DNA from: Calditrichota bacterium
GTDB lineage: Bacteria; Electryoneota; RPQS01
Direction of reading: 5' to 3'
DNA length: 64,000 nucleotides
NCBI GenBank assembly: GCA_020637445.1
Contig: JACJVZ010000001.1
Span: forward strand, 620,001 to 684,000
This document shows positions 50,845-59,876 of this stretch, piece after piece (position 1 is the stretch's first letter; each line of letters begins with the position of its first letter). The translations under genes and the position numbers were made by a program. The notes beneath the pieces are model-generated. The model made no database searches. It was not told where the DNA came from and saw only the letters and a program-made list of their open reading frames with translations.

Positions 50845-51609
50845 ATGAGCACTATAAAGGCCGATGAGCCACTGCAAACGACCCGCGAAGCCGAAGAAAT
50901 CAGAAACCGCAAGATTCTTTGGTGGTTCTTGGCATTAGTCAGCACCGCCGCAGGTGTTGTCGTGCCGTTTATGCTGACGGATCAAGCTGGTACGATCATG
51001 TGGACTCTGAGTATCGTTGCCAGCGGAATGATCTTAGGATTGCTGGATTCACGCAAACCGTGGGTCTTTCCTGTCTTGTTGGCACTTGGGTACTCGGCTG
51101 CAGGTACATTGCTCGGCGGATTCGGGAATCTTCCGGACCTCCTCGTGCGGCTCCAGCTTGGCGCTACTCTGGCCATTCCTGCCGCGATTGGGTCATATGC
51201 CGGAGCTGTGCTGCGCAAACTTGCACGCGGCAGACTGCAAGTTCACGGAAAGGAAACCCCGCGAAGTGCAAGGTGGATCGCATTGGCCATAGGGTCAATC
51301 TCGTCCATTATTTTCGTAAAGATTCCGGGTCAGGTTGGTATCTTTTACTCATTCACACTGCTGCTCGGTGCTGCCTTGATCTTAGGCTACATGTACAGTG
51401 ACAGGCTGTGGCGGTGGGTGATGCTTCTGGGGTATGGAATTCCATTAGCGGCACTGATGAGAACCATCCTTGAGCTTTACTACTATCCCGAGGCCAACGG
51501 GTTATTCCCCATCGAATTGTCTTTGGCCATGGCTTTAGCCGTCCTGCCCACACTATTGGGAACGATGGCCGGCCGCGCTCTGCACCGCTATCGTCTGCGG
51601 ACGCATTAG
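50845..51609 (+). CDS. Multi-pass membrane protein, unknown function
   Basis: 254 aa from ATG 50845; a TTG at 50827 would add six residues. About seven hydrophobic segments cover residues 25-245, with a short charged N-terminus and a basic central loop (RKLARGRLQVHGKE, about 123-136). No family recognised. It lies between two DUF3857/transglutaminase paralogues on the same strand with short gaps, so a functional link is plausible but unproven. Confidence 0.6.
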   Translation: MSTIKADEPLQTTREAEEIRNRKILWWFLALVSTAAGVVVPFMLTDQAGTIMWTLSIVASGMILGLLDSRKPWVFPVLLALGYSAAGTLLGGFGNLPDLLVRLQLGATLAIPAAIGSYAGAVLRKLARGRLQVHGKETPRSARWIALAIGSISSIIFVKIPGQVGIFYSFTLLLGAALILGYMYSDRLWRWVMLLGYGIPLAALMRTILELYYYPEANGLFPIELSLAMALAVLPTLLGTMAGRALHRYRLRTH

Positions 51610-51642
51610 CTCCTTTCCTTCATTACAACCACATTTCCTCCC

Positions 51643-53571
51643 ATGTCGAAACGATACGTGTTCGTCGTTTTGTCGTTGTTCTTGACTTCGACACTTTTTG
51701 CCGTTGACGTGCCGGAATGGCTCGAGTCACTGGCGGCAAACGCTCCCGGAGCGGAAACTTATCCACAAGCGTCGGTGCTCGTCCTGAAAGATGACAGAAC
51801 AATCAGTGTAGATTCCGCCGGAGCATCTACTGCCTATGTAGAACAATGTCTCAAGCTGATTGATGACCGCGCCAAAGATGAGCAGGGAGATCGGTCCATA
51901 CGTTTCGATGCCGAGCGCGATACGATAATCTTCGACGAAGTCTACACGAGACTGCCGGACGGGTCATGGATTGAACCAGAGCAAGATGCTTTTACGGTCA
52001 CGAGCGCTCCCGAGGTGCAGTGGGCCTCTGCCTACTCGCAGCTAAAACAACAAAACGTCAGTTTTCCGGGTTTGGCCGCGAATGCTGTAATCTATTGGAA
52101 GTACCGGATTGAGCCCAAATCCGGACGCGATCCATGGCAAGACGACTACATCGGCGGGATCGTGACATTTGGCGGATTTGAACCCGTGCAAGAGCAGACA
52201 TTCACAGTATCGTCGGACTCGTCACTTGCCGTTCAATATGAGATGCAAAACTCGGAATTGAAGCCGGAAGTTACGATGGATGGCGGGCGCAAGACTCTGA
52301 CTTGGAAATTTAGAAACCTCGCGCAACTAACTCCCGAACCCAACATGGTATCATCTGCGCACCTCGTGCCGCGGTTGGTGTTCACTTCTTTCGCCGATTG
52401 GAGCGAAACGGATCTATATGTTGGGGAGAAATTCTGGAAGGCCGTTGAATCAGCTCAGCTCGCACAGCTTGAGTATTCGCAGCTTGCGAGTTTCGGGTCC
52501 ATGCAGGGTAAACCTCTCGTTCAGAATATTGCCTCGTGGGTACAACAAAATATTCGCACAGTCAATCTTAGTCTTGGTGCTGTCGGATATACGCCCAACG
52601 ACGCAAATGACGTATGGGCGAATCGCTACGGCGACGTGCGCGACAAGTTGGTTCTGTTGTCCGCGCTGCTGGGAGGGTATGGGATAGATTCCTATCCGGT
52701 GCTGATGCAATCGAGTGATTTGCCGTTCAGTTCACTGCCGTCACTTGAACAGTTCAGCTACATGATCCTCGCTGTTCCGCTGGACAAAGACACCTTGTTC
52801 CTCGATCCGATTCCGAGATTCTCGCCTCCTTACGAAATCGGCTACTCGCGTACTCTTGGGCAAGCCTGCCAGTTGGTTTTGGGTGCGCCGATCATCGGTC
52901 CGGCCAACGAATTGGTACGAGTTGACCGCAAAGCGAGCACCTCGATGTCCGTGGTGCTGGACGACACCGGAACTTTGTCAGGACGTGCGGACGCGGATGC
53001 CTTTGCGGACTACGCAAACATCGCGAGACAGACCTTCAGTGACCAAAAGGAACAAGAGAAGGAGATCTATTTTCAGAGAGCGGCATCACGAATCGGGCAG
53101 GGGTGCGAAGTCGTCCGAACCGAAGTTTCCGATCCTGAGCAGCTTACTCAGCCCATGCACGTCAGTCTCGACTTTTCTTGCAAAAACTACGCGGTCATTC
53201 AGGGCGACCTGATGCTCGTGGATTTGCCGGCGAGCCCGTTTTCATTCGCAATTTCGGGGTTTTACCCGTCACTCCCTGAGGTTAAGTATCCGGTCAACCT
53301 GCCGCTTGAAGGCACAACTGAAATGACCATTTTGGTCACTTATCCGAAGGAATATAAGGTCTCGTATTTGCCTTCGGCCCTCCTTGTAGAGAATCCATAT
53401 GTAAAAATGTCCTTGGTGCCCAAGCAGCTTGCAGACCGCGTGGAATGGACACAGTCGATTACCTATAAGAGCAGTATGCTTCCTGTAAAGGACTACCAAA
53501 GCGTTCGGGAGTCTTTTGAAAAGTTGGTGGCTCCGAAGAACAGAATGATGGTTCTGGAGAAGGCTGAATAG
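51643..53571 (+). CDS. DUF3857/transglutaminase-like paralogue without catalytic Cys and His
   Basis: 642 aa. Signal peptide (about 1-20, ending in FA), DUF3857 domain (about 55-260), then a transglutaminase-like fold. Aligned with the gene at 48904, the catalytic Cys is Val332 (in RYGDVRDKL) and the His is Tyr373 (QFSYMIL), while the Asp is kept as Asp388 (FLDPI). The fold residues around them are retained, so this is an inactivated paralogue rather than a broken gene. Its role might be substrate binding or regulation of the active partner (inference). Confidence 0.8.
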   Translation: MSKRYVFVVLSLFLTSTLFAVDVPEWLESLAANAPGAETYPQASVLVLKDDRTISVDSAGASTAYVEQCLKLIDDRAKDEQGDRSIRFDAERDTIIFDEVYTRLPDGSWIEPEQDAFTVTSAPEVQWASAYSQLKQQNVSFPGLAANAVIYWKYRIEPKSGRDPWQDDYIGGIVTFGGFEPVQEQTFTVSSDSSLAVQYEMQNSELKPEVTMDGGRKTLTWKFRNLAQLTPEPNMVSSAHLVPRLVFTSFADWSETDLYVGEKFWKAVESAQLAQLEYSQLASFGSMQGKPLVQNIASWVQQNIRTVNLSLGAVGYTPNDANDVWANRYGDVRDKLVLLSALLGGYGIDSYPVLMQSSDLPFSSLPSLEQFSYMILAVPLDKDTLFLDPIPRFSPPYEIGYSRTLGQACQLVLGAPIIGPANELVRVDRKASTSMSVVLDDTGTLSGRADADAFADYANIARQTFSDQKEQEKEIYFQRAASRIGQGCEVVRTEVSDPEQLTQPMHVSLDFSCKNYAVIQGDLMLVDLPASPFSFAISGFYPSLPEVKYPVNLPLEGTTEMTILVTYPKEYKVSYLPSALLVENPYVKMSLVPKQLADRVEWTQSITYKSSMLPVKDYQSVRESFEKLVAPKNRMMVLEKAE

Positions 53572-53598
53572 TCTGGACCGCTGGGTGAATAATTTCGG

Positions 53599-53627
53599 TT
53601 GACAAAGCCAAAAGTTTTCCGTAGTTT
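53599..53627 (+). promoter_or_regulatory. Probable promoter of the nuo genes
   Basis: TTGACA (53599-53604), 17-bp spacer and TAGTTT (53622-53627), about 138 bp upstream of nuoA. The -35 region shares TTGACAAAGCC and the spacer end TCCGTA with the tRNA-Ala promoter, which supports a real site despite the weak -10. The 190-bp gap before nuoA holds no other clear feature. Confidence 0.55.
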
Positions 53628-53764
53628 ACCACACGATTGGACAGGATAAAGCACTCTGCGCCGCAATTCTAAGATTTTGAAATTGCAATAGATAAGTGCA
53701 TCCGTCCGAGAAACCAGCCATCTCGTGAAAACTGTAGCAATCTGTTGCCGCCTCACGCACGTTC

Positions 53765-54136
53765 ATGCCGGACGTCCTCCACAATAATAACCTTGTAGTA
53801 TTTCTGATTTTGCTGGCGGCCGTCGGAGCGGTGGTTGGGCTGTTTGTCGGCTTGACTGTGCTGTTCGGACCGAAGCGTCCGAGCGAGATCAAGAATGCTC
53901 CGTTTGAATCCGGCTGGTTGTCCAAGACGGACGCGACTCAGCCGTTCCCGATCAAGTACTACCTCGTGGCCATCTTGTTTGTCGTGTTCGACATCGAGGT
54001 GGCCTTTTTGTATCCGTGGGCGGTAGCATTCCGTGACAATGGGATGCTTGCCTTTATTTCGATGAATGTATTCTTGGCAATTCTGCTTGTGGGATTGTAC
54101 TACGCTGTCAAGAAACGTGTTTTGGAGTGGAAGTAG
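53765..54136 (+). CDS. nuoA: NADH-quinone oxidoreductase subunit A
   Basis: 123 aa with three membrane helices. Characteristic motifs are FESGWLSKTDATQPFPIKYY (about 43-62) and AILFVVFDIEVAFLYPWAV (about 66-84). It belongs to the membrane/hinge part of complex I, next to the quinone site. First gene of nuoABCDEFGHI. Confidence 0.95.
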   Translation: MPDVLHNNNLVVFLILLAAVGAVVGLFVGLTVLFGPKRPSEIKNAPFESGWLSKTDATQPFPIKYYLVAILFVVFDIEVAFLYPWAVAFRDNGMLAFISMNVFLAILLVGLYYAVKKRVLEWK

Positions 54137-54640
54137 ATGAGCGAGTTGATGCAAAGCCCCATGCTGGACATGTCGCGTTCGCTTTCGGGCAACGTGATGA
54201 CCACCAAGTTCGACAAGCTGTTGGGCTGGGCGCGCAAGTATTCGCTCTTTCAGTATCCGTTTGTAACGGCCTGTTGCGGCATGGAATTCATGTCGACGGC
54301 CTGTTCGCACTATGACCTTGACCGTTTTGGTGCCGCGTTTCCGAGGTTTTCGCCTCGTCAGGCCGACGTGATTTGGGTGGTGGGGACGATTAGTCACAAG
54401 ATCGCCCCGATTCTGAAGAACATTTACGAACAGACGGCGGATCCTAAATGGGTCGTGAGTTTCGGAGCTTGTGCAAGTTGCGGTGGCCCATATGACAACT
54501 ACGCAACCGTGCAAGGCGTCGACACGATTATTCCAGTTGACGTGTACATTGCGGGCTGCCCGCCTCGTCCCGAAGCCGTGCTCGACGGCTTGCTGAAATT
54601 GCAGGATCTGATTCAAAATCAGAAGCACGATTGGAAATGA
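54137..54640 (+). CDS. nuoB: NADH-quinone oxidoreductase subunit B
   Basis: 167 aa. Ligands of the terminal [4Fe-4S] cluster N2 are visible: the vicinal pair in TACCGMEFM, Cys in GACASCGGPYDNY, and Cys in AGCPPRPEAV. Starts directly at the nuoA stop and overlaps nuoC. Confidence 0.97.
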   Translation: MSELMQSPMLDMSRSLSGNVMTTKFDKLLGWARKYSLFQYPFVTACCGMEFMSTACSHYDLDRFGAAFPRFSPRQADVIWVVGTISHKIAPILKNIYEQTADPKWVVSFGACASCGGPYDNYATVQGVDTIIPVDVYIAGCPPRPEAVLDGLLKLQDLIQNQKHDWK

Positions 54641-55113
54641 GCAAGTTCCCCGAACATATCGCGATAGAAAAAGCTCATCCCACGGCGGTGCTGGATTGGC
54701 ACGACCGTTTTGGAGATCGCACTTTGATTGTCGAGAGTAAGCAGATACTTGAAGTCATAACCTTGCTTCGCGACTCGTTTGGGTACGATATGCTGTCTGA
54801 TTTGACGGCAGTGGACTATTATCCGCGCCGTCCCCGATTCGAGATGGTCTACCACCTCCTGAATATGGACAGCAAGGTCAGGCTCCGCGTTAAAGCCCAG
54901 CTTGAAGAGTCACATTCGCATATCGACAGTATTATCTCGCTTTATCCGATTGCCGACTGGCTCGAACGCGAAGTCTGGGACATGTTCGGAATCAAGTTTG
55001 AAGGTCATCCGCACCTGAAGCGTTTGCTGCTCTACGAAGAATTCGAAGGGCACCCGTTGCGGAAGGACTATCCCAAGACCAAGCGCCAGCCCTTGATCGG
55101 CCCGCAGAACTAA
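54637..55113 (+). CDS. nuoC: NADH-quinone oxidoreductase subunit C
   Basis: 158 aa from the ATG that overlaps the nuoB stop (ATGA). The 30 kDa-subunit signature EREVWDMFGIKFEGHPHLKR and LLYEEFEGHPLRKDYP is complete. It is separate from NuoD, not fused as in E. coli. It helps form the connection between peripheral arm and quinone site. Confidence 0.95.
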   Translation: MSKFPEHIAIEKAHPTAVLDWHDRFGDRTLIVESKQILEVITLLRDSFGYDMLSDLTAVDYYPRRPRFEMVYHLLNMDSKVRLRVKAQLEESHSHIDSIISLYPIADWLEREVWDMFGIKFEGHPHLKRLLLYEEFEGHPLRKDYPKTKRQPLIGPQN

Positions 55114-55116
55114 GTT

Positions 55117-56376
55117 ATGGCAGATACCGAAGCACTCCCAACTCTCGACACGGCGGTTTTGACGAACGAGCCCGAGTTTCAGCAGAAGGAAATGATGTTG
55201 AATATCGGGCCCGCGCATCCTGCCATGCACGGGATTATCCGCATTCTTAGCAAACTCGAAGGCGAGCTTGTGGTTGAGTCGGACGTTGAGATCGGCTATC
55301 TGCATCGCGCGTTTGAAAAGAGCTGCGAGGAGAGTACGTGGAATCAGGCGATCATTTATACGGACCGTTTGAACTACGTTTCGGCCGCGATAAATAACAT
55401 CGGCTACTGTATGGCCGTCGAGAAGCTCTTGGGAATAGAGCTTCCGCCGCGCGGCCAGTATATCCGCACTTTGTTGTCCGAGATATCGCGCATCAGCGAT
55501 CACTTAACGTGCGTCGGCGCATCTGCGATGGAACTGGGAGGCTTCACGGTCTTTCTCTATATGATAAAAGGCCGTGAGTACCTTTGGGAGTTGATCGAGG
55601 AGTATTGCGGTGCGCGTGTTACGACGATGGCTTCGCGAGTGGGTGGCATGCCGTACGATTTGCCGGAAGGCTGGTTGGACAAATGCTTGTGGGTCGTCAA
55701 GGAGGTTCGTGACATCCTCAGGGAATGCGACATCTTGTTGACGAACAACCGAATCTTTGTCGAGCGCATGGAAAATGTCGGCGTGATGTCAGCGGAACGC
55801 GCGATTGCGTGGGGATGGACGGGCCCGTGCCTGCGCGGCAGCGGTGTCGCCTACGACGTGCGCAAAGATTTTCCATATCTTGTCTATGATCAGCTTGACT
55901 GGGAAGTACCGGTCGGCCGCCGCGGTGACAATCTGGACCGTTATCTGGTTCGGATGGAAGAAATGGAGCAGAGCTGCCGCATCGTCGAACAATGTGTGGC
56001 TAAGATTCCGGGTGGACCGATCAATTGCGACAACAAAAAGGTCGTGCTGCCGGAGAAGAAAGACACCTACGGAAATATCGAAGGCTTGATGAACCATTTC
56101 AAGCTGATTATGTACGGCCATGGTATTCGCGTTCCCGAAGGCGAAGTATACGTCCCGGTTGAAGGAGCGAATGGCGAGTTAGGGTTTTACATTGTCAGCC
56201 ATCCTGACGAGCACTCGAAAGACGGTTGCAACGATCGGGCTTGGCGCGTGCGCTGCCGGCCGCCGTGTCTGCCGATGGTGGCAAGTTTGCCGGAAACGAT
56301 TAACGACTATATGATTGCCGACATCATTCCGACGTTTGGGTCTGTGAATATGATCGGCGGCGAGCTGGATAGATAG
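55117..56376 (+). CDS. nuoD: NADH-quinone oxidoreductase subunit D
   Basis: 419 aa. The 49 kDa-subunit motifs LNIGPAHPAMHGIIRILSKL, HRAFEKSCEE, TDRLNYVSA and a C-terminal DIIPTFGSVNMIGGELDR are present. It lines the quinone-reduction cavity together with NuoB. The family usually has HPSTHG; here PAMHG keeps the functional His. Confidence 0.96.
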   Translation: MADTEALPTLDTAVLTNEPEFQQKEMMLNIGPAHPAMHGIIRILSKLEGELVVESDVEIGYLHRAFEKSCEESTWNQAIIYTDRLNYVSAAINNIGYCMAVEKLLGIELPPRGQYIRTLLSEISRISDHLTCVGASAMELGGFTVFLYMIKGREYLWELIEEYCGARVTTMASRVGGMPYDLPEGWLDKCLWVVKEVRDILRECDILLTNNRIFVERMENVGVMSAERAIAWGWTGPCLRGSGVAYDVRKDFPYLVYDQLDWEVPVGRRGDNLDRYLVRMEEMEQSCRIVEQCVAKIPGGPINCDNKKVVLPEKKDTYGNIEGLMNHFKLIMYGHGIRVPEGEVYVPVEGANGELGFYIVSHPDEHSKDGCNDRAWRVRCRPPCLPMVASLPETINDYMIADIIPTFGSVNMIGGELDR

Positions 56377-56381
56377 AGCAC

Positions 56382-56921
56382 ATGCCGATTCCGGAAACAC
56401 TTAAGAAGAAATCCGAAGAGATCATCTTCCGCTATCCTGAGGACAAGCGGGCGGCGGCTTTGCTCCCTCTGCTTTTCGAAGTACAGCGGGAGTTGGGTTG
56501 GATCACTCCCGAAGCGGAAACTTGGGTTGTGGAGACATTGGGCGTAACTCCGGTTCGCGTTCGTGAGGTCATCGAATTCTATCAGATGTTTCGCGCGGAA
56601 CCGGTGGGGAAATATCTGATACAATTTTGCGAGAACATCTCCTGTTGCTTGACTGGCGGCGAAGAAATTCAGCACCATATCGAGCAAAAGTTGGGAATTC
56701 ACCCGGGAGAGACGACCAAGGACGGAATGTTCACGCTGAAGTGTGTTGAGTGTCTTGGCGGCTGCTCGTGGGGACCGATGATGATTATCAACGAGGACCA
56801 GTATTTCCAGTTGACGGTCGAGAAGGCAGATAAAATTATCGACAGTCTAAAGTCTGACAGTCCGATTCCTCCGGACAATCCGACTCCTCTGTTGGGCAAC
56901 ATCGCGGGAGAGAAGGCGTAA
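56382..56921 (+). CDS. nuoE: NADH-quinone oxidoreductase subunit E
   Basis: 179 aa thioredoxin-like [2Fe-2S] subunit (N1a). Ligand motifs are CENISCCLTGGEE (C-x4-C) and CVECLGGCSWGPM. Overlaps nuoF by one base. Residues after about 145 form a Pro-rich tail. Confidence 0.95.
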   Translation: MPIPETLKKKSEEIIFRYPEDKRAAALLPLLFEVQRELGWITPEAETWVVETLGVTPVRVREVIEFYQMFRAEPVGKYLIQFCENISCCLTGGEEIQHHIEQKLGIHPGETTKDGMFTLKCVECLGGCSWGPMMIINEDQYFQLTVEKADKIIDSLKSDSPIPPDNPTPLLGNIAGEKA

Positions 56922-58180
56922 TGGTCGGCAACGGATCAACACTTCTCCTTTCGCGAAATTTCGCCGTCGCCAATCAGTCGAACATTGACGTCGCGTTGAA
57001 GAACGGCGCATATGAGCAGTTCAAGCGCGCGCTGAAAATGAAGCCTGAAGAAGTCACGGCCATCGTGAAGGAGTCGGGGCTGCGCGGACACGGCGGCGCG
57101 GGTTTTTCGACGGGGACAAAGTGGGGATTCATTCCCAAGGATAAGTTCCCGCGCTATGTTACGGTAAACGGCGACGAGTCCGAACCGGGAACGTGCAAAG
57201 ACCGTTTGATTTTTGAGCGAGATCCACATCTCTTGATCGAAGGCGCTCTGATTTGCGCCTATGCCGTACAGGCCGAACGTATCTACATTTACATTCGCGG
57301 TGAATACTTCTATCCGACTCAGGTCGTATTCGACGCCGTAAAGCAGGCCTATGCCAAAGGCCTTGCTGGAGACAACATTCTCAATAGCGGCTGGTCGTGC
57401 TCGATTCACATGCACAACGGCGCCGGGATGTATATTTGCGGCGAAGAAACCGGTTTGATCGAGTCGTTGGAAGGGAAGAAGGGATGGCCGCGTTTGAAGC
57501 CCCCGTTCTACCCCGCCGCGATTGGACTCTGGGGTCAGCCGACGATTGTCAATAATGTCGAGACTCTCGCTTTCGTGCCGCGCGTTCTGGAAATTGGCGC
57601 AGAAAAGTTTGCCTCGATGGGTTCGCCCAAGAACGGTGGAACAGCGCTTTACTCTCTTTCCGGCAACGTGACGAGACCTGGAGTGTATGAGTTGCCGATG
57701 GGCACGCCGTTGATGGATTTGATTGACAAATTCGGCGGTGGAGTGGCCAATGGCCGCAAACTAAAAGCTGTAATCCCCGGTGGGTCGTCGTCACACATCC
57801 TGACGGCTGAAGAGTGTCACGACTTACCCTTAGATTTTGAGTCAGTCGCTGCGCGCGGTTCGATGCTTGGTAGTGCGGCGGTGATGGTTATCGATGAAAC
57901 CGTGTCGATTCCAAGGCTGATGCATTGGATGGTTCGGTTTTATGCGCACGAAAGCTGCGGACAGTGCACGCCCTGCCGAGAAGGCTGCGACTGGCTACTG
58001 AGACTTTCGAAAAAGTTTATCGACGGCACGGCCCGCAAACGCGACATCGATGATATGTGGGAATTGGCGGATAACATCGACGGCAAAACCATCTGTGCGC
58101 TCGGAGCGGCGGTGGCTTGGCCGACCAAGAGCTATCTTGTGAAGTTCCGTCATGAGTTTGAGGCCGTTTGTAAGAATTAG
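56921..58180 (+). CDS. nuoF: NADH-quinone oxidoreductase subunit F
   Basis: 419 aa. Holds the FMN and NADH site (GLRGHGGAGFSTGTKWGF and GDESEPGTCKDR) and the [4Fe-4S] N3 cluster (ESCGQCTPCREGC plus a distant Cys in TICALGAA). It accepts hydride from NADH. Confidence 0.97.
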   Translation: MVGNGSTLLLSRNFAVANQSNIDVALKNGAYEQFKRALKMKPEEVTAIVKESGLRGHGGAGFSTGTKWGFIPKDKFPRYVTVNGDESEPGTCKDRLIFERDPHLLIEGALICAYAVQAERIYIYIRGEYFYPTQVVFDAVKQAYAKGLAGDNILNSGWSCSIHMHNGAGMYICGEETGLIESLEGKKGWPRLKPPFYPAAIGLWGQPTIVNNVETLAFVPRVLEIGAEKFASMGSPKNGGTALYSLSGNVTRPGVYELPMGTPLMDLIDKFGGGVANGRKLKAVIPGGSSSHILTAEECHDLPLDFESVAARGSMLGSAAVMVIDETVSIPRLMHWMVRFYAHESCGQCTPCREGCDWLLRLSKKFIDGTARKRDIDDMWELADNIDGKTICALGAAVAWPTKSYLVKFRHEFEAVCKN

Positions 58181-58191
58181 CAGTCCCCAAT

Positions 58192-59871
58192 ATGCCTTTA
58201 CTTGAAATAGACGGCAAGCCGGTTGAAGTTCCGGCAGGTCTGAACCTCATCGAAGCTGCGCGGTTGCTGAATGTGGAGATTCCGCATTATTGCTACCACG
58301 CTGGCTTGACCGTTGTGGGGTCTTGCCGTATGTGCCAGGTTGAGGTGGAAGTCAACGGCCGCAAGAGTGTGGCGATTGCCTGCAACACCAAAGCCGCGGA
58401 CGGCATGAAGGTGATTACACAGAGCGACGTCGTTCACAAACTGCGCCGCTCCGTGCTCGAGTTTTATTTGCAGCACCATCCGCTCGACTGCCCGATTTGC
58501 GACGATGCGGGCGAATGCGATTTGCAAAACTACTACATGGAGCACGGCCTGCATGACAGTCGCATGGCGCTGGCCGAAAAGAAGCACAAGCACAAAGTTA
58601 TGGACGTCGGTCCAACCATTGTGCTCGACAGCGAACGCTGTGTAGTGTGTACACGCTGTGTCCGCTTCTGCCGCGAAATCACCGGCACTGGCGAGTTGGG
58701 TGTGTTTGGGCATGGTCGCAATGAAGAGCTTCTGAACATGCCCGGCAAACGACTTGACAATGACTACGCGGGCAACGTCGTGGATATCTGTCCGGTCGGC
58801 GCGCTGACGGATAAGGATTTCAGATTTAAGCGCCGCGTGTGGTACATGAAGCGCACAGCCTCGGTGTGTACGGGCTGCTCGCGCGGCTGCAATATCTTTG
58901 TCGATTGGGAAATTGACCGCCGCTATAAGGACCCCGAGCGCCGCATACAGCGACTAAAGCCGCGCTTCAACAAGATGGTCAACGAGTGGTGGATTTGCGA
59001 TCATGGCAGGTACAGCTATCATGCCGTGGATGCTCCGGATAGATTGACCGCTCCCAAGACCAACGCGCAAAGCAACGGTCACGCGCCGTCGATGGACGAA
59101 GTCTGTACACGAATCGCCGCGCGACTTGAGAGCATCATCGAAAAGCAGGGTGCAGGGTCGGTGGCCGTGATGGCTTCGGCGGCCTCTTCGAATGAAGACC
59201 TCTTTATGCTGAACAAGCTGTTCATCGAGAAGCTCAAAGTCCAGAATGTCGATGTGAACTTTGAGTTCGAAAAGAAGGGCGCAGACGACGACCTTCTGAA
59301 GCGCGCCGATTTGGCTCCGAACCGCCGCGGCTCGCTTGAACTCAAGATCAAGCCGTGGGGTGGCGACGGACAAGGCGGCGATGATATGTTGGCTGCAGCA
59401 ATTGAAGGCGAATTCGATGCCTTAATTGTTGTGCGTCACGATTTATCTGATACCCTGTCCGAACGCGAGTTGGCAAAGCTGCGCAAGAATACGGATTACA
59501 TCGTGTATTTGGCGTCGCATGAAAACGGCCTGACCGAAATCGCGGACGACGTTTTGCCGCTTGCGATGTGGACCGAACGCGAAGGAACCTATACGAATTT
59601 CCAAGGGCGTGTGCAAAAGACCGCAAAGCCGTTCGACGCGCGCGGGATGGCACTGCCCGAATGGGAAATCTGGCAACTGCTTGGCTCGCATATGGGATTG
59701 AAATCCGAGTACACGTCTGCAAGGCAAGTTTTTGAATCGTTGGGCGAGAAGTTCGACGGATTCAAGGGACTGACGTGGGACGGATTGGGCGCGACGGGCA
59801 AGATGCTCGCCGGAACGCCAGAGCCTCCGTACAAGCGAGTGCAAACCTCCAAGCCGCTAAGCGCATACTAA
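58192..59871 (+). CDS. nuoG: NADH-quinone oxidoreductase subunit G
   Basis: 559 aa, shorter than E. coli NuoG (about 900). N-terminal [2Fe-2S] ligands are in HYCYHAGLTVVGSCRMCQVE; N5-type HHPLDCPICDDAGECDLQ and N4-type CVVCTRCVRFCREITG follow, with DICPVGALTD. The extra N7 ligands CTGCSRGC and ICDHGR are also present. The C-terminal molybdopterin-like domain is reduced. Confidence 0.95.
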   Translation: MPLLEIDGKPVEVPAGLNLIEAARLLNVEIPHYCYHAGLTVVGSCRMCQVEVEVNGRKSVAIACNTKAADGMKVITQSDVVHKLRRSVLEFYLQHHPLDCPICDDAGECDLQNYYMEHGLHDSRMALAEKKHKHKVMDVGPTIVLDSERCVVCTRCVRFCREITGTGELGVFGHGRNEELLNMPGKRLDNDYAGNVVDICPVGALTDKDFRFKRRVWYMKRTASVCTGCSRGCNIFVDWEIDRRYKDPERRIQRLKPRFNKMVNEWWICDHGRYSYHAVDAPDRLTAPKTNAQSNGHAPSMDEVCTRIAARLESIIEKQGAGSVAVMASAASSNEDLFMLNKLFIEKLKVQNVDVNFEFEKKGADDDLLKRADLAPNRRGSLELKIKPWGGDGQGGDDMLAAAIEGEFDALIVVRHDLSDTLSERELAKLRKNTDYIVYLASHENGLTEIADDVLPLAMWTEREGTYTNFQGRVQKTAKPFDARGMALPEWEIWQLLGSHMGLKSEYTSARQVFESLGEKFDGFKGLTWDGLGATGKMLAGTPEPPYKRVQTSKPLSAY

Positions 59872-59876
59872 GTGAG

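Noticed and set aside
53753..54628. 291-codon open frame on the minus strand opposite nuoA and nuoB
   Set aside because: Both nuo genes are certain; the antisense frame is unsupported.
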